Below, in pieces: positions 1 through 4,740 of a stretch of DNA of 5,577 nt (position 1 is the first letter of the stretch; every line of letters starts with the position of its first letter). Source of the DNA: Candidatus Melainabacteria bacterium. Lineage in GTDB: Bacteria > Actinomycetota > Actinomycetes > Mycobacteriales > Pseudonocardiaceae. Position numbers and translations under genes: made by a program. The stretch lies in NCBI GenBank assembly GCA_903970565.1, contig CAJCJE010000446.1, forward strand, positions 1 to 5,577, read 5' to 3'. Below the pieces are notes generated by a model, which searched no databases, had not been told where the DNA came from, and was given only the letters and a program-made list of their open reading frames with translations.

Positions 1-795
1 ATCGGCCAACTGCGGGCCACCTCGTTCAAGGCTCCGAGCAAGGACCAGGCCGCAGCTCACGAACTGTTGGCACGCGGGTACTGGTTGGCCGGCTCGACGT
101 TGGTCCATCTCGGTCAGCCAGACCTGGCCTACGTGGCTGTGCGCCAGGCCATCACCGAGGCTCGCTGCGGTAATGACGCCCTGCTTGCCGCAACCTTGCA
201 CAACTCGGTGTCCTGGCACCTGCTCGTGCAGGGACGCTACGAGGAGTCCGTCCGGGTAGCCGTACGGTCCGCAGCGGAAGTCGAGCCCTCTGGCGACGTG
301 CCGGCTGCCCAACTGTCGGTGTACGGCTCGCTGCTCGTCACGGCAGCCACTTCCGCAGGTCGTGACCGGCACGCAGGGCAGGCGCATGAGTTCCTGACTG
401 CCAGCGCCGAGATAGCCGACCGGATCGGTCATGACCGCCACGACTACGAAACACCGTTCGGACCGTCTCAGATCACCATGCAGACCGTGGACGTGCACGT
501 GGTCACCGACGAGTTCAGTGCCGCCCTGCGCAGCGCGAAGCAGATGCCGCGCGATACCGGCCTTCCTCTCGCCGCGCGTGCTCGCCACCTGGCCGACCAG
601 GCGTATGCCCATTCTCGGCTCGGACACGCCCAACAGGCGTTGGATGCGCTACTGACCGCCGAGCGGATGGGTCCACACTGGATCAAGTACCAGACGCTGC
701 CTCGGCAGATCGTCGCTGACCTGATCGAGCAGCAACATCGAGTTCAATCGCCCTTGCGTGGTCTTGCTCGGCGACTCGGTGTCACCGGGAGGTGA
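1..795 (+). CDS. XRE-type transcriptional regulator, C-terminal TPR-like domain (5' partial)
   Basis: The frame is open from base 1 and ends with TGA at 793-795, so 264 codons are visible and the N-terminus lies outside the window. The protein is Ala/Leu-rich and helical, with TPR-like units at visible residues about 24-50 (RGYWLAGSTLVHLGQPDLAY), 58-90 (ATLHNSVSWHLLVQGRYEES) and 190-222 (ARHLADQAYAHSRLGHAQQA). It closes with a basic tail, GLARRLGVTGR. This arrangement is typical of the roughly 400-residue actinobacterial helix-turn-helix regulators that carry an N-terminal XRE domain and a TPR-like C-terminal ligand or protein-binding domain; the HTH itself is not visible here. A TTG at 67 could be read as a start, but coding continues upstream of it without a break, so it is probably internal. 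The gene is followed within 8 bases by a strong hairpin and so ends its transcription unit. The targets are unknown. The TPR-regulator assignment comes from recognising the family, not from a search. Confidence 0.8.
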   Translation: MGQLRATSFKAPSKDQAAAHELLARGYWLAGSTLVHLGQPDLAYVAVRQAITEARCGNDALLAATLHNSVSWHLLVQGRYEESVRVAVRSAAEVEPSGDVPAAQLSVYGSLLVTAATSAGRDRHAGQAHEFLTASAEIADRIGHDRHDYETPFGPSQITMQTVDVHVVTDEFSAALRSAKQMPRDTGLPLAARARHLADQAYAHSRLGHAQQALDALLTAERMGPHWIKYQTLPRQIVADLIEQQHRVQSPLRGLARRLGVTGR

Positions 796-802
796 TCCCA
801 TC

Positions 803-831
803 GGGTAGTGGGACATGGTGTCCTACTACCC
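803..831 (+). terminator. Hairpin terminator after the TPR regulator
   Basis: Arms GGGTAGTGGGACA (803-815) and TGTCCTACTACCC (819-831) pair over 13 positions, all Watson-Crick except one G-U wobble (810/824), around a 3-nt TGG loop. It starts 8 bases after the stop codon of the upstream gene. No U tract follows, which is common for actinomycete terminators. An operator role is possible but less likely given the position. Confidence 0.7.
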
Positions 832-862
832 GCGCAATGATCGTTTCTAACGTCACTCCCGC

Positions 863-919
863 GCACGGCCGGCGCTGTGCAATACGGGTGCACCGCATCC
901 ACCCGTAGGCCGGCCGTGC
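863..919. repeat. Compound inverted repeat with outer 11-bp and inner 8-bp arms
   Basis: The outer arms GCACGGCCGGC (863-873) and GCCGGCCGTGC (909-919) are perfect reverse complements. Nested inside are TACGGGTG (883-890) and CACCCGTA (900-907), also perfect, with a 9-nt loop. On the left 9 bases separate outer and inner arm, on the right only one. The element lies in the gene-free stretch 796-1077, downstream of a separate terminator hairpin and about 74 bases before the GTG at 993. It could be an operator, an RNA leader structure, a second terminator or a recombination or transposon relic. The sequence alone does not decide. Confidence 0.6.
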
Positions 920-980
920 CCACGGTGGCGTGCTCGGCTCTGACTGGTTATTGCGGTCGAGTGCGTCGCCCCGAATCGTC

Positions 981-995
981 GGGAGGGCGGCTGTG
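981..995 (+). promoter_or_regulatory. Shine-Dalgarno and GTG start with no matching full gene in its frame
   Basis: GGGAGG at 981-986, six bases before GTG at 993, is the best ribosome site in the stretch between the TPR regulator and the small-protein gene. The frame it opens begins plausibly (VSESAEDPQRDEDEIVRLAR) but then becomes Arg/Cys/Gly-rich and does not look like protein. The convincing coding frame from 1078 onward is displaced by +1. Either the small gene truly starts here and a frameshift lies at about 1055-1090, or the site is fortuitous. Confidence 0.4.
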
Positions 996-1077
996 TCTGA
1001 ATCTGCGGAAGATCCGCAGCGCGACGAGGACGAGATTGTCCGGCTCGCTCGGGTCACGTCGACGACATGGGTGTGCC

Positions 1078-1434
1078 ATGTCCGCAGCGGTGATCGTCGA
1101 TGCCGCAGTGGTCTGCGCCCAGTGGGAGGAGTGGGCGACGTTTGCCGTGTACCAGGCTCGTGTCCTGACTGCCGACAACAGCGGGTACGACGCTTCGTTG
1201 AAGGCGGCTCGGGCCGAGACCTATCGGCACGCCGTCGCCATACCGCGAGCCAATCCGGAACCAGCGGAGGCGGCGCGGTTGATGATGGAGAACGCGACCC
1301 GGTTGCGGGTCTTGACTTCGCCGCTCATCGGGTTTGACCCGGTGGGTGTGCGGTACACGGTTGCCCGTACATGGCAGCGGTGTGCCCGGATGCTCGACCC
1401 GTCGATCGAGGAAGTGCAGCCCGAGTGGGAATGA
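1078..1434 (+). CDS. Small protein of unknown function upstream of the XRE/DUF5753 regulator
   Basis: From ATG 1078 to TGA 1432-1434 this encodes 118 residues with strong G/C third-position bias and normal composition (AQWEEWATFAVYQARVLTAD; AETYRHAVAIPRANPEPAEA; GVRYTVARTWQRCARMLDPS). It is predicted mostly helical and soluble, ends in an acidic tail (IEEVQPEWE), and has no signal peptide or membrane segment. I do not recognise the family. The start is uncertain: ATG 1078 has only a weak purine stretch (GGG at 1069-1071) before it. A good Shine-Dalgarno/GTG pair at 981/993 lies in a different frame, which raises the possibility of a frameshift and a longer native protein of about 146 residues. 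The same frame is open further upstream, but that sequence (Arg/Ser/Gly-rich) does not look coding. The gene sits 28 bases before the regulator on the same strand, so the two are probably co-transcribed and may be functionally linked. Confidence 0.6.
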   Translation: MSAAVIVDAAVVCAQWEEWATFAVYQARVLTADNSGYDASLKAARAETYRHAVAIPRANPEPAEAARLMMENATRLRVLTSPLIGFDPVGVRYTVARTWQRCARMLDPSIEEVQPEWE

Positions 1435-1451
1435 CCTGTTGCTCAATAATC

Positions 1452-1457
1452 AGGAGA
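1452..1457 (+). promoter_or_regulatory. Ribosome binding site deciding the GTG start of the XRE/DUF5753 gene
   Basis: AGGAGA lies five bases before GTG 1463. The frame is open back to 1334, but that upstream part overlaps the preceding gene and reads as non-coding. The Shine-Dalgarno and the usual short N-terminus before the HTH fix the start at 1463. The ATG at 1459 is in another frame. Confidence 0.75.
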
Positions 1458-1462
1458 GATGC

Positions 1463-2326
1463 GTGACCGAGGAGCGGTCGACGGTACGGAGTCGACAGTT
1501 GGGCGATGCCCTGCGGGCGGCCATGCGCGGCGCCAAACTGAACGGCAAAGCGACGGCGGAGCTGCTGGGGTGGTCGGAAAGTCGAGTATCACGGCTGATC
1601 ACGGGGAAGCTCGATGCCAGCGAGGTTGAGGTGTCCGCGCTGTTGGCTCTGTACGGGGTTGTGGGTGTGGAGCGGGATCGGCTGCTTCAGTTGACCAGGG
1701 ACCAGAACGTGCCTGGCTGGGTGCGTGAGGAACTGGACCGGACGGTGATCGATCATCTGCGGAAGTCGCTCCGGACGGTGGAGTTTCAGGTGTCGATGGT
1801 GCCGGTGTTGTTGCAGACCGAGGCGTATGCGCGGGCGGTGATCTCGCGGATGGCGAACGCGCCGATCGACGGCACCGAGGCATTCCTGACCAACCGCCTG
1901 AGCCGCCAGACCGTGTTCAGCCGAACGAAACTCCCGCAATACACGTTCTATATCAACGAGTTCGCGTTACACCTGTCGGTCGGCAGTCAGCGGACCATGT
2001 CCGATCAACTGCACCACCTGTTGCGGATGAGTGTTCGCTCGCACATCAGCATTTACGTGATTCCGTCGTCGGTTGGTGCTCACGCGGGGTTGTCGGGGTC
2101 GTGTTGTCTGATGGAGTTCAAGGGGTTCGGCCCGGTCGTGTATGTGGAGGGTGAGATGGCCGGGCATTTTCTGGAGGAGCCGGCCGATGTGTCCGCCTAC
2201 CAGAACGTATTGACTGCACTGTCGACTCTCGCGCTGGACCAGAACCATTCCAAGGCAACGATCAGTCGACTGGCCGTCGATCGTTACGGATGCCAGGAGA
2301 GCAAGGCCAGCGCCGGAAGGCGTTAG
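1463..2326 (+). CDS. XRE-family helix-turn-helix regulator with DUF5753 domain
   Basis: The 287-residue product starts at GTG 1463 and ends with TAG at 2324-2326. Residues about 10-75 form an XRE-like DNA-binding domain, with the HTH around 29-49 (KATAELLGWSESRVSRLITG). A Trp-containing linker (GWVREELDR, from residue 85) leads into a DUF5753 domain at about 95-275. Its hallmarks are VSMVPVLLQTEAYARAV, a run of the type NRLSRQ, EFALH, ISIYVIPSSVGAHAG and a late PVVYVEGEMAGHF. Length and order match the large actinobacterial family named after the Scr1 antitoxin-like regulator of Streptomyces coelicolor, whose genes usually stand next to a small DUF397 gene. No DUF397-like frame is seen on either side here; the partner position is taken by the unknown small protein upstream. 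Autoregulation is usual for such proteins, but no operator can be named. The low-complexity tail ESKASAGRR is probably disordered. Confidence 0.9.
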   Translation: MTEERSTVRSRQLGDALRAAMRGAKLNGKATAELLGWSESRVSRLITGKLDASEVEVSALLALYGVVGVERDRLLQLTRDQNVPGWVREELDRTVIDHLRKSLRTVEFQVSMVPVLLQTEAYARAVISRMANAPIDGTEAFLTNRLSRQTVFSRTKLPQYTFYINEFALHLSVGSQRTMSDQLHHLLRMSVRSHISIYVIPSSVGAHAGLSGSCCLMEFKGFGPVVYVEGEMAGHFLEEPADVSAYQNVLTALSTLALDQNHSKATISRLAVDRYGCQESKASAGRR

Positions 2327-2380
2327 TCGCGGCGTGGTTTGCGAGGTCGACCATCTCCGGCATCCCTTCCACAACTCTGT

Positions 2381-2563
2381 GTGGTGACCCGTCATCCGCC
2401 GTTGTGTCTGCCGTGCGCGCGGACCAGCGTACGAATGTGCCCAGGAATGCGACCGGAGTATGCGGCGCTGCGGGCGCGGTCGGTGGTGTGCGGAGTGCTC
2501 GGCACGGTCTTCCGGCCACTGGGTCACGCCCCGTGGATGGAGATGGACACCGACCACACCTGA
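2381..2563 (+). pseudogene. Fragment of a Cys-rich actinobacterial hypothetical protein
   Basis: This frame has clear G/C third-position bias from about 2450 to the TGA at 2561-2563. It reads VVTRHPPLCLPCARTSVRMC, then PGMRPEYAALRARSVV, GVLGTVFRPLG and a short acidic end. The pattern HPPxCLPCA...CP...Y.ALR.R....GV.GT resembles, from memory, the middle part of Cys-rich hypothetical proteins of streptomycetes, which have a further Cys pair in an N-terminal section of about 40 residues and a longer C-terminus. Both outer parts are missing here. No Shine-Dalgarno precedes the GTGs at 2381/2384 or the ATG at 2435. I therefore read it as a truncated remnant. A small functional gene starting at 2339 (TTG) or 2435 cannot be excluded. 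The rest of the gene-poor stretch 2327-2682 shows nothing else that I can support. Confidence 0.4.
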
Positions 2564-2682
2564 TGACAGCCATGTGCCTGTCCTGTCGGATGTAAGTCAC
2601 AGCGTCTACTCGGCACAACTTCTTGTGGTGGCAACGAGTCGCCGACTGGCGAGGACGGCGGTGGATGTCATGCTTGGTTCTT

Positions 2683-3211
2683 GTGACTCATGACGATCTC
2701 GCGGCCCGAGTGGCTGCCGTCTGCCGATTGACCGGCCGGTTCGTGCCGCGCTCCGGGCGGGTTGCCCAGGAGTACTTCGACAAGTACCAGTTCGAGGCCG
2801 ATCCGGTCCTGCTGGACGAGGTGGGGCGGAGGCTGGCGGCGTTGGTACCGACCAGGACCGAGGTGCCGGCCAGGTTGGAGATGGGCGACATCGCGGTCGT
2901 CACCGCGCTGGGCCGACATGCCAGGCTGCCTTGTGCGTTCGTGCGTTCGTCCGCAAGGCGGCGAAACCCTATGGTACCGCCCGACTTGCCGAGGCGCGGA
3001 CATCGTCGGACGTCGCGTGCCGGTGGTCGAGGACGTGGTGACCTCCGGCGGGCAGATCGCGATCTCCACCGCAGCGCCGCGAGCGATGGGCGCGCGGATC
3101 GAGCACGCGGTGGGCGTCATCGACCGTGGCGAGGGTGGCGCGGCGGAGTCGGCGGCGGAGGGAATCACGCTGCGGACGTTGTTCAGCCGCCAGAATCTGA
3201 CTCGAACCTGA
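2683..3211 (+). pseudogene. pyrE: pyrE-like orotate phosphoribosyltransferase, broken by two frameshifts
   Basis: PyrE transfers the phosphoribosyl group of PRPP to orotate, giving OMP in pyrimidine synthesis. From GTG 2683 the frame reads VTHDDLAARVAAVCRLTGRF, then SGRVAQEYFDKYQFEADP and LEMGDIAVVTAL, as in actinobacterial PyrE. After residue 88 the match leaves the frame. FVRKAAKPYGTARLAE continues in a second frame (to 2993), and GADIVGRRVPVVEDVVTSGG, the PRPP-binding loop, plus the C-terminus (VGVIDRGEGG ... TLFSRQNLTRT) in a third, ending with TGA 3209-3211. Removing one copy of the 8-bp repeat at 2933-2948 and restoring one G near 2993 gives an uninterrupted 173 residues, a normal PyrE length. 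As written, a product from 2683 loses the catalytic Lys region and PRPP loop and runs out of frame to 3699, so it should be inactive. The start is not certain: TTG 2674, preceded by GGTGGA, is an alternative. Two sequencing errors are conceivable but unlikely for the duplication. Confidence 0.85.
2933..2950 (+). repeat. 8-bp tandem duplication causing the first pyrE frameshift
   Basis: GTGCGTTC occurs at 2933-2940 and again at 2941-2948, followed by GT, so the period-8 identity spans 18 bases. Deleting one copy joins LPCAF directly to VRKAAKPYGT, exactly the expected PyrE sequence. The duplication is therefore a secondary insertion, of the kind made by replication slippage. Confidence 0.85.
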
Positions 3212-3212
3212 C

Positions 3213-3239
3213 GGCATCACCGAGTCCGACTCGGCTGCC
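3213..3239 (+). terminator. Stem-loop just after the pyrE remnant
   Basis: CCGAG (3220-3224) pairs with CTCGG (3230-3234) around a 5-nt loop, inside a near-perfect 7-bp palindrome with one central base (3220-3234). It is extended by GGCA (3213-3216) with TGCC (3236-3239) across a 3/1 internal loop. It begins 2 bases after the stop and has no U tract. It is plausible as a terminator of the former pyrE gene. Confidence 0.4.
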
Positions 3240-3277
3240 GGCGCGGATACCACGGAGACCACTGTTCACGCGCCGGC
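3237..3277. terminator. Inverted repeat between convergent genes, possible bidirectional terminator
   Basis: GCCGGCGCG (3237-3245) and CGCGCCGGC (3269-3277) are perfect 9-bp reverse complements with a 23-nt loop. The repeat lies 11 bases beyond the stop codon of the minus-strand KAS III-like gene and also after pyrE. Its left arm overlaps the right arm of the preceding stem-loop, so the two cannot form at once. Confidence 0.4.
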
Positions 3278-3287
3278 CCGCCGCCGC

Positions 3288-4322
3288 TCACTGGTCCTCA
3301 AGCACCTCGATGATCATCGCCTGGAAGTACGCGCCCTGGCCGATGGCAATCAGCGCGCAGAGGTCACCCGCGTGCAGCCGGCCCATCCGGTCGGCGTGTT
3401 CCATCGCCATCAGGGCGTCCGCGCCGAAACTGTGTCCGCGTTCGGGTATCAGGTCCATGCAGATCCGATCCCGAGGGACGCCCGCGTCGCTGCTGAAGGT
3501 GCGCCAGAACATCTTGTTGTTCAGGTGCGGCAGCACCCAGTCCAGCGACTCGACGGTCAGGCCCACCTTGTCCAGGGCCCGGTGCAGCGTGTCGACCACC
3601 TGCATCGAGCAGACCTTGGCGAACAGCGCGTTCTCCTCCGCCGTCATGCGGATACTACGGTGGAAGCGAACATCCCGGCCGCCCGCGCCGGCCAGGTAGC
3701 GGTAGCGCGGTCGGGCGGCGGCGGCCGGCGCGTGCACCAGTACCGCCGCGGCGCAGTCACCGCTGACCGTGGTACCCGCGATCACCCGCGCGTCGTCGGC
3801 GACGCTGCCCTGGTCGCCGCCGAGCACCAGCACCCGTTCGTCCGGGCCGGCGCCGGGGCGGGCCAGATAGCTGCGGGCCAGTTCCACGCAACGCAGCACC
3901 GAGGCGCAGTTGATGTGCGAGAGACCGTAGAACCGGCTGTCGGTCAGGCCGAGCCGGGCTCGCAGTCGGTCGGGGAACTCGCCGCACAGGTCGGTCTCCC
4001 CCATCAGCATGGTGTGGCCGTAGAGGACGAGGTCCGCCGTGCCGCCGGCCAGGGCCTCCCGACCGGCGGCCACCAGCAGGTCCTCCATCTGTTCGCCCTC
4101 GGCCAGGGTGGGGATGTCGCGCAGGCCGTAGACCTTGGTGAACATCTTCCGTTCCAGGACACCACGTCCGGCCCGCACCATGATGTCGTCCACCGGCTCG
4201 ACGCCCTGCGGCAGTTGTACCGCCACCCTGGACAGACCCACGTTCGTGATCTCGCTGCGGATACGCCGAGCGCGGTGTGCGGGCCGGCCATCGGTGTCGA
4301 GGTCCAACTGCGGCAGTGGCAT
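3288..4322 (-). CDS. KAS III (FabH)-like acyl-ACP condensing enzyme or acyltransferase
   Basis: The 344-residue product has a thiolase-fold KAS III layout. The nucleophile is Cys139 in LSHINCAS, followed by the SGDCAAAVLV stretch (187-196, FabH FGDGAGAVVL-like). His266 stands in VLPHLNNKMFW (FabH PHQAN-like). GHSFGADALMAM (from 296) stands where FabH has GNTSAAS, and the GDLCALIAIGQGA C-terminal strand follows. The third catalytic position thus appears to be His297 instead of Asn, giving a Cys-His-His set. KAS III-like proteins in secondary metabolism either condense a starter acyl group with malonyl-ACP or move an acyl group between thiols, as CloN2/CouN2 do for pyrrole-2-carboxyl groups. 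The neighbouring free carrier protein and adenylating enzyme suggest that the acyl donor is a carrier-bound acid activated by that ligase. ATG 4322 lies 3 bases after the carrier stop, so translation is probably coupled. About 27 more residues than FabH are found, mainly at the N-terminus. The actual reaction is unknown. Confidence 0.85.
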   Translation of the reverse strand: MPLPQLDLDTDGRPAHRARRIRSEITNVGLSRVAVQLPQGVEPVDDIMVRAGRGVLERKMFTKVYGLRDIPTLAEGEQMEDLLVAAGREALAGGTADLVLYGHTMLMGETDLCGEFPDRLRARLGLTDSRFYGLSHINCASVLRCVELARSYLARPGAGPDERVLVLGGDQGSVADDARVIAGTTVSGDCAAAVLVHAPAAAARPRYRYLAGAGGRDVRFHRSIRMTAEENALFAKVCSMQVVDTLHRALDKVGLTVESLDWVLPHLNNKMFWRTFSSDAGVPRDRICMDLIPERGHSFGADALMAMEHADRMGRLHAGDLCALIAIGQGAYFQAMIIEVLEDQ

Positions 4323-4325
4323 GGC

Positions 4326-4589
4326 TCAGACCGCCGATACTCTGTTGAAACTGGCCTCGATGTACTCGGTCAGGCTGCCGATCGTCTGGAAGACCTCCGG
4401 GCCGAGATCATCGGGGTCGATCTCCAGGCCGATGGTGTCCTCCAGGCTCATCAGCAGTTCGATGACGCTGGTGGAGTCCAGTGCCAGGTCCTCGAACAGC
4501 CGTGCGGCGGGAGTCAGTTCACCGACCTCGCGGTTGAGCACGGCCGACAGCGCGATCCGCAGATGCGCGACGATCTCACTACGGTTCAT
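4326..4589 (-). CDS. Free-standing acyl/peptidyl carrier protein
   Basis: This 87-residue acidic, helical protein has the carrier fold order: helix 1 (EIVAHLRIALSAVLN), a loop with LTPAARLFEDLAL, then the phosphopantetheine site LALDSTSVIELLMSLED with Ser39 as attachment residue, and a final helix (SLTEYIEASFN). The usual D-S-L motif reads D-S-T here, and helix 2 is hydrophobic with a Glu (E44) as in ACPs and PCPs. A phosphopantetheinyl transferase encoded elsewhere would be needed. It sits between the adenylating enzyme and the KAS III-like gene on the same strand and probably holds the acyl group that passes between them. The start at ATG 4589 is supported by AGGAAG nine bases upstream. Sequence alone does not tell whether it is loaded by the ligase (PCP-like) or serves as acceptor or extender carrier (ACP-like). 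Confidence 0.9.
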   Translation of the reverse strand: MNRSEIVAHLRIALSAVLNREVGELTPAARLFEDLALDSTSVIELLMSLEDTIGLEIDPDDLGPEVFQTIGSLTEYIEASFNRVSAV

Positions 4590-4597
4590 CAGAACTC

Positions 4598-4613
4598 ACT
4601 TCCTGACTTCCTG
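4598..4613 (-). promoter_or_regulatory. Tandemly duplicated Shine-Dalgarno motif before the carrier gene
   Basis: The 8-bp unit ACTTCCTG occurs twice without spacer (4598-4605, 4606-4613). Read on the minus strand it gives two AGGAAG motifs. The proximal one is nine bases from ATG 4589, which is a good ribosome-binding distance; the distal copy, seventeen bases away, is too far to act directly. Confidence 0.5.
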
Positions 4614-4618
4614 TTTTT

Positions 4619-4684
4619 CGGGGGAACGCCCCGCATCGCTGAGGCGGGCTGTCGGACTTCTCCTACCGCGCAACGAGCGCGCGG
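4619..4684 (-). other. Structured leader between ligase and carrier genes
   Basis: The 151 bases between the ligase stop (4741) and the carrier start (4589) hold several short hairpins. CCGCGC (4666-4671) pairs with GCGCGG (4679-4684). CGGGG (4619-4623) pairs with CCCCG (4629-4633). As a rival, CCCGC (4630-4634) pairs with GCGGG (4644-4648). The last two are mutually exclusive. Such a long gap within an otherwise tight cassette suggests a separate promoter, partial termination or an RNA processing site ahead of the carrier gene. No promoter hexamers are convincing. Confidence 0.3.
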
Positions 4685-4740
4685 GCGAGCACGTCCGGCA
4701 CCAGTGCACCAGATGACGTCCTCGGCGCACCATCGCCGCA

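Noticed and set aside
782..1057. Minus-strand open frame across the gap after the TPR regulator
   Set aside because: It covers the terminator hairpin and the inverted repeats, is Ser/Arg/Thr-rich, and has no plausible start signal.
1967..2557. Minus-strand open frame of 196 codons
   Set aside because: It overlaps the DUF5753 gene and the Cys-rich fragment, is His/Arg/Pro/Thr-rich, and has no motif or ribosome site.
2668..3168. Minus-strand open frame opposite pyrE
   Set aside because: It mirrors the PyrE coding sequence and its composition is typical of an antisense shadow.
2947..3699. Reading the pyrE start frame onward as a genuine PyrE-fusion protein
   Set aside because: After residue 88 the translation is Arg/Ser/Pro-rich and runs antisense into the KAS III-like gene, while the true PyrE residues lie in the other frames. 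It is frameshift read-through, not a fusion.
4614..4633. TTTTT plus CGGGG/CCCCG hairpin as an intrinsic terminator
   Set aside because: On the plus strand the T run precedes the hairpin, and on the minus strand it becomes an A run after it. Neither strand has the stem followed by U tract.
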